Assembly (NCBI GenBank): GCA_964448675.1
Contig: CAYUZU010000047.1
Span: 1 to 20,452 of the forward strand
Reading direction: 5' to 3'
Length of the DNA: 20,452 bases
From: CAYUZU01 sp964448675
GTDB lineage: Bacteria > Planctomycetota > Phycisphaerae > UBA1845 > Fen-1342
Shown here: one piece after another, positions 1-6,398 of the stretch
Numbering within the stretch: the stretch's first letter is position 1
Layout: each line of letters begins with the position of its first letter
Notes under the pieces: model-generated
The model's database searches: none
The model's input: the letters and a program-made list of their open reading frames with translations, nothing else
Told to the model about the DNA's origin: nothing
Position numbers and translations under genes: made by a program

Positions 1-1108
1 CCTCCCGCAATGGCAGCTCGGCCGCCTGTCGGCTCTTGGCGTCGGCCGCCGCGACAAAGAGCCACGCATTGCCCGGCGTCAGGTCCGCCGCGCCGATTCG
101 CAGCGTGCGCGCCTCGTTGAGCCGCAGCCCGGTCAGCACCAAAAAGCGGTAGAGCTGCACCCGGTCGCGCCCGCGCTGCTCCAGCCGCGCGATCAACTCG
201 GGATTCTCTTTCAGCCGGCGGCGCGCTTCTGCTTCGGCCGCATCCAGCGTGTCCGGCGTCAGCGGTGCCGCTTCCCAGTGGTCGCGCTTCGCTCGCTCAG
301 CCTTTGTGGCGCGACTGCGCGGCTTCATCCCCGGTTTGTCTTTCTTCGGCCGCCCGTAGTCCGCCAGCGGTCGCCGCCGCGCCGCGTCGAGCAGCCGCAA
401 CAGTTCCCCTTCGGTGAGCCCGAGCCGCTTGCGGCGCGGGTCTGCCGCCTCACTCGCCTTGGGTAGTCGCGCGAACGGGTTGGCCGTCAGGCGGTGGGTT
501 TCAAGGCACCAGTTCGCGAAACTCACCCAAGCGGCGCCGTAGGCGTTGCGCGTACGCGCAGAGCTGCCCGCCCGCTCTCGCCGCAATTGCCAGCTCTCAA
601 GCTCGGAGCGGTCCAGCTCGCCCAAACGCGACCACCCCAGGTCCGCCGCGACGCGGTGCAGCCGGTCGCGCGTGTTCCGCCGGTGCGCAGGCGTGCAGCC
701 CTTCGCCTGTAGGTGCTCGTCATACGCGGTGAAGTGCTCGGCCAGGGGCACGGGTTGGTGATCAGCACACCGCGCCTCGCTGGCCGAGAGAATACCGCTC
801 CGCAAATGCTCGGCGCGTTGCACGAGCTCGGCGAGCACCTGCCGCGCGCCAGTTTCCGTGCGGCACCCGGTCGCAATATCCGTGCCGATGCCCTCCACCT
901 TCGCGTACACGGTAGCGCTTTTCGTTCGCATCAGCGGCCGGCCGTCGGCGCCGACCTTCGGCCGGCCGTCATCGCCCAGCACGAGCGGCGCCGTTCGCCG
1001 CTTGCCGTTCCGGTCGCGCCATACGGCCACCGGGCCGCCCTTACGGTCTTCGATCGTCGCGTCTTTCGGCACCGGGCGGTTGAGCGTCTTCCGGTACAAG
1101 CTCGCCAT
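1..1108 (-). CDS. Tyrosine recombinase/integrase of element A, C-terminus cut by window edge
   Basis: An open frame runs leftward from ATG at 1108 to the window edge, giving 369 visible residues. The N-terminus (MASLYRKTLNRPVPKDATIE) has the MASxYxRT style common in planctomycete island integrases. A core-binding-like stretch follows (AEHFTAYDEHLQAKGCTPAH), then the start of the catalytic domain with the first catalytic arginine in TGLRLNEARTL (about Arg329). The remaining catalytic residues (Lys, HxxR, His/Trp, Tyr) would lie off-window, so activity cannot be judged. The start codon overlaps the stop of the upstream regulator (TGATG), suggesting translational coupling. It probably catalyses site-specific integration and excision at tRNA-Pro, inferred from the att copies to the right. 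Confidence 0.88.
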   Translation of the reverse strand, partial: MASLYRKTLNRPVPKDATIEDRKGGPVAVWRDRNGKRRTAPLVLGDDGRPKVGADGRPLMRTKSATVYAKVEGIGTDIATGCRTETGARQVLAELVQRAEHLRSGILSASEARCADHQPVPLAEHFTAYDEHLQAKGCTPAHRRNTRDRLHRVAADLGWSRLGELDRSELESWQLRRERAGSSARTRNAYGAAWVSFANWCLETHRLTANPFARLPKASEAADPRRKRLGLTEGELLRLLDAARRRPLADYGRPKKDKPGMKPRSRATKAERAKRDHWEAAPLTPDTLDAAEAEARRRLKENPELIARLEQRGRDRVQLYRFLVLTGLRLNEARTLRIGAADLTPGNAWLFVAAADAKSRQAAELPLRE

Positions 1109-1332
1109 CAGGCACCACCCTTCTTCGCGCGCCGCTTCGGCGGCGCGGTGATCTTCACCCCAAAGTGCGCAATCAATGCGTCGGCAAACTCTAGCCGCAA
1201 GCTCTGCCGGCCGTCACGGAAGCGGATCAAGGACGCCCGCTGTACTCCGGTCGCGTTCGCCACGCCCAGCAGCGAGTCAGCGTCACGCAAGCAGCGCCGC
1301 AGAATGCTTGTCAGTGTCGTGTGTGTTTCCAT
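1108..1332 (-). CDS. Small XRE/Cro-like helix-turn-helix regulator
   Basis: A 74-aa protein. Residues 21-60 (LLGVANATGVQRASLIRFRD, then GRQSLRLEFADALIAHFG) match the helix pattern of Cro/CI-type HTH domains: an A/G-containing turn, a recognition helix with S-L-I-R-F, and a following L..AD.L...G helix. The tail is basic (PPKRRAKKGG). I chose ATG 1332 over an upstream in-frame start because the longer version reads through a perfect palindrome (1334-1351) directly ahead of this ATG. The gene is translationally coupled to the integrase. A role in controlling integrase expression or excision is inferred from position. Confidence 0.75.
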   Translation of the reverse strand: METHTTLTSILRRCLRDADSLLGVANATGVQRASLIRFRDGRQSLRLEFADALIAHFGVKITAPPKRRAKKGGA

Positions 1333-1333
1333 A

Positions 1334-1351
1334 ATGTGAGCATCCTCACAT
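1334..1351. promoter_or_regulatory. Palindromic operator candidate ahead of the XRE-like gene
   Basis: ATGTGAG-CATC-CTCACAT is a perfect 7-bp inverted repeat with a 4-bp centre, one base upstream of the regulator's start codon. On the minus strand it also contains GAGG, the likely ribosome-binding site, so a bound protein could block both promoter clearance and translation start. Autoregulation by the XRE-like protein is inferred. Confidence 0.5.
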
Positions 1352-1366
1352 AATCCGCGACGTCCG

Positions 1367-1723
1367 TCAACCCGTCCCCGGGGATGAGCCCCCGGCCGCC
1401 GGTTCAATCTGCTCCCGAAGCCACGCCCCCGCATCGCTCGGGGGGCACGCCAAGTGCCGAAAGTCGTCCAGCAGGTCGCGCAGGTCATCGAACGCGGCGC
1501 AGGCCGACAGCTCGTGCGCCTCTGATTCCGTCATGCCCGGCACGGCCGTCAGGAGCCGGAAGCCGGCCCAGCGCCGCACCTCGGGCACCTCGCAGCGAGG
1601 AACCCTCTTCGCGACCGGGATGATGCCGCGCGTGTCGATCGGCTTCGGCGTCCGCTTCGAGCCGCGCCACGCCGCAGCCGCCCGGCGATTGGCGACCAAC
1701 TTGCGAAACTCGTCGGGTATCAT
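1367..1723 (-). CDS. Hypothetical protein, 118 aa
   Basis: The frame starts at ATG 1723, whose ATGA overlaps the stop of the initiator-like gene upstream; that coupling decides the start over a longer in-frame option. The N-terminus (MIPDEFRKLVANRRAAAAWR) is helical and basic. The C-terminal half (SEAHELSACAAFDDLRDLLD) is predicted helical and acidic. I recognise no family. Its place between the replication-like gene and the regulator/integrase pair suggests an accessory role in replication or control, but nothing in the sequence shows this. Confidence 0.65.
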   Translation of the reverse strand: MIPDEFRKLVANRRAAAAWRGSKRTPKPIDTRGIIPVAKRVPRCEVPEVRRWAGFRLLTAVPGMTESEAHELSACAAFDDLRDLLDDFRHLACPPSDAGAWLREQIEPAAGGSSPGTG

Positions 1724-2670
1724 CGTGGCACCTTCGCTTCGAGCTTCACGCCGCCCCTCCTCAGGCACGTGCGAAGATGCGCGCTAGGATTCGCCCGCGC
1801 CTCTCCCGACCGCCAACTAGCCAGGCAGCCGTCAACCACCGCGTTCACGTGGTCAGGATGCTCTTCGACGTGTCGGCCGACGGCCGCGGCCAGCGACTCG
1901 TCCGCCCCGGCGCGTCCGGCGATCAATTCGGCCAGGGTGCTTGCTCGCTGCCGCCCGTAGAACTCCGCCCCTCGTGCCCAATCGCAGGGATCATCGCCGA
2001 CCAGTAGCCGCATCAGATCCTTCTGATTCCTCCCCCTCAGAAATTCAGCGTCCTTCCTCCTAGAAGATGAAGAACATCCCAAGTCTCCCGCTGGACGGGC
2101 GTCGGCGGATTCGGCGGGGACGGCCGCGGGCTGGCGTCGCTCTCTTTCAGTGTCTTGGTGTCTAGTTACTCTGGTTTTCTGATTAGTATAGTTAGGGGGT
2201 ACTGGCGCGCCGGTATTCGCGCCGGTATTCGCGCCGGTATTCGCGCCGGTATTGCTCGCCGGGTCTTCAATACCGGCGCCGGCGCGCCGGTTTTCCTCGA
2301 CGCTATTGCTCGCCGGGTCTTCAATACCGGCGCCGGCGCGCCGGTTTTCCTCGGGGTCATCGAAGACGACTTCGACCACTTTCGCGTTGCCGGGTCGGCC
2401 GCCGCCGCGGCAGACCATTCGCAGCATGCCCCGGTCTTCGAGGTCGCGGACCACCCTTCGGGCGTAGTCAGGGTCGAGTCCGCACTCCCGGCCGAGTGAC
2501 GCCTGGCCGGCAAGCGCGCGCTTAGCGGCATCGGCTCGCCAGCAGAGAGCGAGCCCGACTCGTAGATGCGCCGCCCCCAACTCCGCCAGGGACGAAAGCC
2601 ACCAAGTGGGGACCTGGAACCACGTCCCCGGCGCAGGTCCTGCGGCGTCCGTGCCGCTCGTGCTGGCCAC
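1720..2670 (-). CDS. Replication-initiator-like winged-helix protein of element A with internal repeats
   Basis: A 316-aa protein. The start is GTG 2670, two bases after the upstream stop and preceded by a strong AGGAGGGGG. The N-terminal domain (about residues 20-105; FQVPTWWLSSLAELG ... LGRECGLDPDYARRVVRDLE ... RGMLRMVCRGGGRPGN) reads as a winged helix of the phage replication-initiator or replisome-organiser type. A repetitive linker follows (two copies of an 18-residue unit containing ENRRAGAGIEDPASN, then NTGA four times) encoded by DNA repeats at 2207-2353. Next come a basic stretch (TNQKTRVTRHQDTERERR) and a helical C-terminal domain with HVEEHPDHVNAVVDGCLASW. The order DNA-binding domain, repeat-bearing linker, C-terminal interaction domain resembles lambda O. 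No helicase-loader gene is recognised beside it. Confidence 0.6.
   Translation of the reverse strand: MASTSGTDAAGPAPGTWFQVPTWWLSSLAELGAAHLRVGLALCWRADAAKRALAGQASLGRECGLDPDYARRVVRDLEDRGMLRMVCRGGGRPGNAKVVEVVFDDPEENRRAGAGIEDPASNSVEENRRAGAGIEDPASNTGANTGANTGANTGAPVPPNYTNQKTRVTRHQDTERERRQPAAVPAESADARPAGDLGCSSSSRRKDAEFLRGRNQKDLMRLLVGDDPCDWARGAEFYGRQRASTLAELIAGRAGADESLAAAVGRHVEEHPDHVNAVVDGCLASWRSGEARANPSAHLRTCLRRGGVKLEAKVPR
2156..2353. repeat. Putative replication origin inside the initiator gene: iteron-like repeats plus AT-rich flank
   Basis: Four direct copies of the 12-mer GCGCCGGTATTC lie at 2207-2254 (the last copy ends in G). They adjoin two 50-bp copies at 2250-2299 and 2304-2353 with a 54-bp period, each containing the core AATACCGGCGCCGGCGCG. 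On the other side, 2156-2196 is strikingly AT-rich (for example GATTAGTATAGTTA) for this GC-rich window. All periods are multiples of three, so the reading frame is kept. Iterons next to a possible unwinding element within an initiator gene match the lambda ori plan. Origin function is inferred. Confidence 0.5.
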
Positions 2671-2672
2671 GC

Positions 2673-3242
2673 TCAGACCCCCTCCTGGAACAAGCTCGGC
2701 TGCCTCGGCGCCGCGCCGCCGGCCGGCGCCGGCTCGGCCGCCGCGTGCCGCCGCAACCACGCCCACGCCGCCGCTTCGTCGCGCACGCGCCACACGCCCA
2801 CCGGCCGGCCGTGCGCCTCCGGGCGTGTGCACTCCGCGTAGCCGGCCTTCTCGATCAGGCCGGCCCGCCGCAGCCCGTGCGGCACCGCCCCGAGCCAGCG
2901 GGGATTACCCCCGCTAATCCCGAGCTCGGCGCGCACGCGGTCGGTGGTCGTGGTGCCGTCTCGCAGCGCCAGCCGCAGCAGCGCCGCCTGCGCTTCGGCC
3001 ACCCGGGCACCGTTTCGGGCCACGTGCCCGAGCAGGGCGCTGTCGCGCTGCAGCCGGCCGAGCTCTGCAGCAACGGCCGACTTACTTACTGCGCAACCCT
3101 TCCAGGCGGCTGGCTGATCTAGGTTTTTGCGGTTGCCTTGCGAGTGAACCCCTGCTAGGATTTCCGCTGAACACTCTTTGTTGTCGTTTGTCGTCTCGGG
3201 GCCGGTCTCTCCGCCGGCCCGTTTTTTTGCGCTCACGGTCAT
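2673..3242 (-). CDS. Winged-helix DNA-binding protein, start uncertain
   Basis: The C-terminal two thirds (from about residue 60 of 189) read as a real protein with a winged-helix fold: LLRLALRDGTTTTDRVRAEL, ISGGNPRWLGAVPHGLRRAG, then a wing-like GRPVGVWRVRDEAAAWAWL. ATG 3242 overlaps the upstream stop as ATGA, which favours the full length. However, the first ~55 codons are AT-richer, contain a hairpin (3199-3221) and a repeated 17-bp motif (3081-3097), and look more like leader DNA. No good alternative ATG exists; later in-frame GTG codons are possible. The gene ends two bases before the GTG of the initiator-like gene and supplies its Shine-Dalgarno sequence. Confidence 0.55.
   Translation of the reverse strand: MTVSAKKRAGGETGPETTNDNKECSAEILAGVHSQGNRKNLDQPAAWKGCAVSKSAVAAELGRLQRDSALLGHVARNGARVAEAQAALLRLALRDGTTTTDRVRAELGISGGNPRWLGAVPHGLRRAGLIEKAGYAECTRPEAHGRPVGVWRVRDEAAAWAWLRRHAAAEPAPAGGAAPRQPSLFQEGV
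3081..3097. repeat. 17-bp dispersed motif, copy 1
   Basis: CTTACTTACTGCGCAAC is identical to 6382-6398. Similarity continues on both sides (CGGCCG on the left, TTCCAG on the right, with one single-base indel and a two-base difference). On the minus strand it reads GTTGCGCAGTAAGTAAG. Both copies lie in AT-richer, poorly coding stretches of element A. Confidence 0.6.
3199..3228 (+). terminator. Hairpin followed by a T-run, plus-strand orientation
   Basis: GGGCCGG and CCGGCCC form a 7-bp perfect stem, followed by G and seven T residues on the plus strand. It has the form of a rho-independent terminator for rightward transcription, although neighbouring genes run leftward. It may block antisense or read-through transcription. 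It lies in the doubtful N-terminal part of the overlapping minus-strand frame. Confidence 0.4.
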
Positions 3243-3475
3243 CCCCTCGCCCCGGCGCCAGGCCGGCTCACACGCGGCGCCCCAGCCGCCAGCCAGTCGT
3301 CAAGGTCCGCACGCCGCCACTTCACCAGCGATCCGAGCCGCAGGGGCCGCGGCATTTGCCCCGAGTCTGTCATCCGGAAAACGTGGGATCTGCTCACCCC
3401 CAACAACGCCGCCACCTGGTTCACGTCAAGCAACACCGGCCCGCCGCCGCCCGCCTTCATCTCATTCATCATCAT
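3239..3475 (-). CDS. AlpA/excisionase-like MerR-type HTH protein
   Basis: A 78-aa protein whose residues 16-63 follow the AlpA / HTH_17 pattern: LLDVNQVAALLGVSRSHVFR, then MTDSGQMPRPLRLGSLVKW and RRADLDDWLAAG. This small winged-helix family contains excisionases and phage/satellite transcription activators such as P4 AlpA. Several starts are possible because of an ATG ATG ATG run at 3475-3467; I list the first. Its stop overlaps the next start (ATGA). Upstream lie a palindrome (3499-3517) and five 11-bp repeats, plausible binding sites. A role in excision or in activating the element's genes is inferred from the family. Confidence 0.82.
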   Translation of the reverse strand: MMMNEMKAGGGGPVLLDVNQVAALLGVSRSHVFRMTDSGQMPRPLRLGSLVKWRRADLDDWLAAGAPRVSRPGAGARG

Positions 3476-3498
3476 GGTTCCGCTAAGTTTTCGGCGCC

Positions 3499-3517
3499 GC
3501 TGATCCCAGTGATCAGC
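3499..3517. promoter_or_regulatory. Palindrome upstream of the AlpA-like gene
   Basis: GCTGATC-CCAGT-GATCAGC is a perfect 7-bp inverted repeat with a 5-bp spacer, about 24 bases ahead of the first possible start codon. A TATGTT-like -10 element lies just upstream on the minus strand. It is a good operator candidate. Confidence 0.45.
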
Positions 3518-3548
3518 TCACACCTAAAACATAGCACAGGACGCGGCG

Positions 3549-3603
3549 CGCATCTGTGGCGCATCTGTGGCGCATCTGTGGCGCATCTGTGGCGCATCTG
3601 TGA
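3549..3603. repeat. Five tandem 11-bp direct repeats (iteron-like)
   Basis: CGCATCTGTGG is repeated five times without a gap; only the last base of the fifth copy differs. The 11-bp period places every copy on nearly the same face of the helix, as in plasmid iterons or multi-site operators. The array fills the space between the AlpA-like gene and the end of the unknown gene to its right. It is not in any supported reading frame. Confidence 0.8.
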
Positions 3604-3610
3604 TCCCGAC

Positions 3611-4258
3611 CTAAGCGCGTCGCGTGGCGGCGCTGGCGTTGGAGCTTCCAGACGTAGCAGCGAGTCGCTGGCCATCTTCGGTCAGGCAGTAACCGCGCTT
3701 GCTCGAAGCCAGCCAGCCATCACCGACTGCGGCGCTCAGTAGCTTGCGCAGCACAGAGGGGTCAACTTTCATCCAGTCGGCGAGCTCTTCACTTGTCCAC
3801 GGCCGGCCACTTTCACCATCCTTGGCCAGCATGGCGATCACGCGCTGCACCCGCAGATTCATCTTGCGCCACGCCGCCAGCAGCTCCGCGCCGCGATCAT
3901 CGGCAGCCGCCCCCGCTGCAGTTCGCTGCAGCAGCGCCACCACTGCCGGCGCGCTCAGCGCTGCCAGGTCGGCCTGGGTGTGTCCGCGCGCGACCAGCTC
4001 GGCCTGCACCTGCTCCCACCGCGGCCGCCCGCCGGGCGCCACCAGCCCGGCCGCCTCCAGTGCTGCCAACTCCGCCGGCCGCGGGACGTAGCACCGCATC
4101 GGGCCGGCCGGCCTGAGCTTGCCGCCCGCGCGGGTGTAGCCCGGGCACGAAAACGTTCCACCCGGCGGCGCCCACCGCCCGCGACCGACCACTTGCACGA
4201 GCTGCGGGTTTGAACCGAATGGAAATAGCGGCCACTGCTCTGGCTTGTCTGCGAGCAT
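3611..4258 (-). CDS. Hypothetical protein with C-terminal winged-helix-like region (intact gene Y)
   Basis: A 215-aa protein. The start is ATG 4258, with AAAGG seven bases upstream; a longer in-frame version would run through a long hairpin. The N-terminal half contains GRGRWAPPGGTFSCPGYTRA and PMRCYVPRPAELAALEAAGL and is not recognised. The C-terminal part (TSEELADWMKVDPSVLRKLL, DGWLASSKRGYCLTEDGQRL) reads as a winged helix with a C-terminal wing. Its first 90 codons, together with the upstream leader, are duplicated exactly in the neighbouring hybrid ORF. It is probably a DNA-binding protein of the element; no family name can be given. Confidence 0.7.
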   Translation of the reverse strand: MLADKPEQWPLFPFGSNPQLVQVVGRGRWAPPGGTFSCPGYTRAGGKLRPAGPMRCYVPRPAELAALEAAGLVAPGGRPRWEQVQAELVARGHTQADLAALSAPAVVALLQRTAAGAAADDRGAELLAAWRKMNLRVQRVIAMLAKDGESGRPWTSEELADWMKVDPSVLRKLLSAAVGDGWLASSKRGYCLTEDGQRLAATSGSSNASAATRRA

Positions 4259-4478
4259 GAATGCGCCTTTCCGCGGGCAAGCCCTGCCCGGGCCGGAACG
4301 GAAAGACGCCACCGTTGCGGGCCCGGGCAGGTCGGCGCGCTGCGCACCGTCCCGCTGCGCATTATTCTGCCGCGGCGGGCCGCGGTTTCAACCCGCTTCC
4401 CCCAGATTCTGCCGCTCAGCGCCGCCGCGAACGTCCAGCTCGCCGAGCAGCGCCGCCCGCCGCCCACGCAACGCGGCC
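3993..4478. repeat. 486-bp perfect tandem duplication, copy 1
   Basis: Every stretch compared between this copy and 4479-4964 is identical, with an offset of exactly 486 bases (162 codons). The unit holds the 3' end of gene X, the X-Y spacer with its long hairpin, and the first 90 codons of gene Y. Confidence 0.9.
4283..4331. promoter_or_regulatory. Long GC hairpin in the leader of gene Y (repeated at 4769-4817)
   Basis: A 12-bp perfect inverted repeat (CCTGCCCGGGCC / GGCCCGGGCAGG) encloses a second pair (AACGG / CCGTT). It lies between the end of gene X and the start of gene Y and is copied with the tandem duplication. There is no following T-run, so a simple rho-independent terminator is unlikely; leader regulation or mRNA processing is possible. 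Confidence 0.5.
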
Positions 4479-4744
4479 ACCAGCTCGGCCTGCACCTGCT
4501 CCCACCGCGGCCGCCCGCCGGGCGCCACCAGCCCGGCCGCCTCCAGTGCTGCCAACTCCGCCGGCCGCGGGACGTAGCACCGCATCGGGCCGGCCGGCCT
4601 GAGCTTGCCGCCCGCGCGGGTGTAGCCCGGGCACGAAAACGTTCCACCCGGCGGCGCCCACCGCCCGCGACCGACCACTTGCACGAGCTGCGGGTTTGAA
4701 CCGAATGGAAATAGCGGCCACTGCTCTGGCTTGTCTGCGAGCAT
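4388..4744 (-). CDS. Hybrid ORF (Y N-terminus fused to X C-terminus) made by the tandem duplication
   Basis: A 118-aa frame. Residues 1-90 are identical to gene Y (ending ...WEQVQAELVA) and residues 91-118 are identical to the end of gene X (ALRGRRAALLGELDVRGGAE, RQNLGEAG). The fusion is in frame because both genes share an AELVA-coding microhomology and the unit length is a multiple of three. It has Y's start site and leader (AAAGG before ATG 4744), so it should be translated, but it lacks Y's winged-helix-like C-terminus. It may be non-functional or an inhibitor-like fragment; nothing in the sequence decides this. Confidence 0.6.
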   Translation of the reverse strand: MLADKPEQWPLFPFGSNPQLVQVVGRGRWAPPGGTFSCPGYTRAGGKLRPAGPMRCYVPRPAELAALEAAGLVAPGGRPRWEQVQAELVAALRGRRAALLGELDVRGGAERQNLGEAG

Positions 4745-4964
4745 GAATGCGCCTTTCCGCGGGCAAGCCCTGCCCGGGCCGGAACGGAAAGACGCCACCG
4801 TTGCGGGCCCGGGCAGGTCGGCGCGCTGCGCACCGTCCCGCTGCGCATTATTCTGCCGCGGCGGGCCGCGGTTTCAACCCGCTTCCCCCAGATTCTGCCG
4901 CTCAGCGCCGCCGCGAACGTCCAGCTCGCCGAGCAGCGCCGCCCGCCGCCCACGCAACGCGGCC
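4479..4964. repeat. 486-bp perfect tandem duplication, copy 2
   Basis: Second unit of the duplication. The recombination joint is at ACCAGCTCGGCC (4479-4490), a short homology shared by the AELVA codons in both gene X and gene Y. Lack of visible divergence implies a very recent event or an assembly artefact. Confidence 0.9.
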
Positions 4965-5341
4965 ACCAACTCGGCGGCGGCCTGCTCCACCGCCCCCATC
5001 ACGCCCCGGTCGCGCACCAGCGACGCCACCCGCTGCGGCAAATCGTGGACGTGGCCTTGCGCGACCACCACCAGCGCCGCTGTGGCGGCTTTCACGTCGA
5101 GCCGCTGGGCGGCCAGCTCACCGCGCAGCCGCTCCAGCTTCTCATGCTCGGGGGGTTCGGCCGGCTCGGCCGGATCGCAGTAGATCACCTGCTCGGCAAA
5201 ATCGAGCCACGCCGCCCGCTCGCCAAATTCGCGGCGCAGCTCGGCATCGACGGCCCAGCGGGCCGCCGCCTCCCGATAAGTCCCGATCTGCCGCGCCACT
5301 GCCGCCCCATACCCGCCGCCACCCGCCGCCGCGTCGCTCAT
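4874..5341 (-). CDS. Hypothetical helical protein (gene X), 155 aa
   Basis: The start is ATG 5341, with GGAGG eight bases upstream and a clear promoter at 5374-5402, so a start five codons earlier is unlikely. The protein is predicted almost wholly helical: TYREAAARWAVDAELRREFG, ERAAWLDFAEQVIYCDPAEP, EHEKLERLRGELAAQRLDVK, and a C-terminal AALRGRRAALLGEL. No catalytic motif or known family is seen. It heads a short transcription unit with the hybrid ORF and gene Y. Its last 28 codons are duplicated in the hybrid ORF. Confidence 0.68.
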   Translation of the reverse strand: MSDAAAGGGGYGAAVARQIGTYREAAARWAVDAELRREFGERAAWLDFAEQVIYCDPAEPAEPPEHEKLERLRGELAAQRLDVKAATAALVVVAQGHVHDLPQRVASLVRDRGVMGAVEQAAAELVAALRGRRAALLGELDVRGGAERQNLGEAG

Positions 5342-5373
5342 AGCAAGTGCCTCCACGCCAATGGGTTACGTGA

Positions 5374-5402
5374 AGTCTAGCATGTGTAGTTTTCGCGTGC
5401 AA
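5374..5402 (-). promoter_or_regulatory. Sigma70-type promoter for gene X
   Basis: On the minus strand TTGCAC (5402-5397), a 17-base spacer and TAGACT (5379-5374) match the -35/-10 consensus well. It is followed by the leader and Shine-Dalgarno site of gene X. Confidence 0.65.
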
Positions 5403-5442
5403 ACCCACGCGATCCAGGATGTGCGGCCGCGGCCGCCTGCGC

Positions 5443-5482
5443 GAAGAAAAGCCGCCCGCGCCGCGTCGGCCGCGACGCGGGC
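5443..5482 (-). terminator. Terminator candidate after the 171-aa gene
   Basis: On the minus strand GCCCGCG...CGCGGGC encloses a smaller CGCGTCG/CGACGCG stem and is followed by GGCTTTTC. It lies between the stop at 5538 and the gene X promoter. The T-run is short, so efficiency is uncertain. Confidence 0.4.
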
Positions 5483-5537
5483 CGGTGAGGAGACCGCGGC
5501 GGTTCGGCCCCGCCGCGATGCGATGAACGAAGAGTGT

Positions 5538-6053
5538 TTACGCGCCGGCCGGCATCAGCCCCGGGCCAACTTGGCCGCGTGCCTCCGCCCGCTTATAAGC
5601 GGCGCGATCTTCTTCGGTTTCGGCGGTCGAATCGGCCAGCAGCGTTCGGAAGTCTTCCGCCACCAGCCGCCGCGCGGCCTCCAGCCGGCGCTCAATCACC
5701 GCGTCGCCGCCGCTCGCCCTGGTCGCCCTGGTCGCATCCTCGATGAGTGTTTGTACTTGCCCCGGCCCAGACAGCTTAGCGTCGCGGATCGTTCGGCCGG
5801 CGATTTTCTCACAGAACCCGATCGCCTCCTCCAGCGTCGCGAAGCCAACGCCCACCTCTATGGCACGCAGCGGCACCGGGCGGCCCGGGTCGTGCAGCGT
5901 CGCTGAGAGCAGCCGCTCCACCTGCTGCGGCGTCGCGGCGCCGTCAAGCACTAGCGTGCCGATCTTCGTGCCGCGCTGCAGCACGCTCCCGCACGAATGC
6001 CGCGTGGCGCGCATCACCAGCTGAAACCGCGCCGTCTTCTTGTGTTGCGTCAT
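5538..6053 (-). CDS. Hypothetical protein, 171 aa
   Basis: The frame has good coding character. The N-terminal half (SVLQRGTKIGTLVLDGAATP, QQVERLLSATLHDPGRPVPL) could form a small alpha/beta domain. The C-terminal half (AVIERRLEAARRLVAEDFRT, DRAAYKRAEARGQVGPG) is helical and charged, coiled-coil-like. No motif allows a function. ATG 6053 overlaps the stop of a possible 36-aa ORF (ATGA). A terminator candidate and then a new promoter follow, so this gene probably closes a transcription unit. Confidence 0.7.
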   Translation of the reverse strand: MTQHKKTARFQLVMRATRHSCGSVLQRGTKIGTLVLDGAATPQQVERLLSATLHDPGRPVPLRAIEVGVGFATLEEAIGFCEKIAGRTIRDAKLSGPGQVQTLIEDATRATRASGGDAVIERRLEAARRLVAEDFRTLLADSTAETEEDRAAYKRAEARGQVGPGLMPAGA

Positions 6054-6160
6054 GTATCAATCTCCATCGCTTCCTCGTCCAGGTCGGCCGGCACACCGCG
6101 CGCCGGCTGCGTTTCCTTCTTACGCGCTTCCCCCTGCCGTCTTCTCTGCGCGGCTGGCAC
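6050..6160 (-). CDS. Possible 36-aa ORF coupled to the 171-aa gene
   Basis: A short frame from GTG 6160 ends with ATGA overlap at the next start, the coupling style used throughout this element. The basic N-terminal part (VPAAQRRRQGEARKKE) and acidic end (PADLDEEAMEIDT) look protein-like. The frame is closed by a TAG a short way upstream, and no convincing ribosome-binding site is seen, so it may be a remnant. Confidence 0.3.
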   Translation of the reverse strand: MPAAQRRRQGEARKKETQPARGVPADLDEEAMEIDT

Positions 6161-6381
6161 TCGTCCAGCTCGCCACCCACGCCACAGTCTGCGCCCCGCC
6201 GCCGCCTTGCATAACTAGCGTACCAGGTAGCGCCGGATTGTCTATTCGCGCGCCTGTTGTGCCAGGCGGTGGACACCCGAGAGTCAGACCCGCCGCGACC
6301 ACACCGCCCACCGTGTCTGCTGCTGCTCACCACCGCCCCCGGCGCCCAGGCTCGCTCATGATCCGGGCCCCAGCCCGGCCG

Positions 6382-6398
6382 CTTACTTACTGCGCAAC
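6382..6398. repeat. 17-bp dispersed motif, copy 2
   Basis: Identical to 3081-3097 over CTTACTTACTGCGCAAC, with matching flanks. It lies about 330 bases upstream of the 171-aa gene in otherwise non-coding DNA. Confidence 0.6.

Noticed and set aside
713..1339. 208-codon plus-strand frame
   Set aside because: It is antisense to the element A integrase and the XRE-like gene, both of which have recognisable motifs.
3549..3603. CRISPR-like repeats
   Set aside because: The 11-bp units are contiguous with no spacers and no cas genes are present.
6120..6311. 63-codon GTG frame
   Set aside because: No ribosome-binding site, starts just after another stop, and has a Gly/Ala-rich composition typical of chance frames here.
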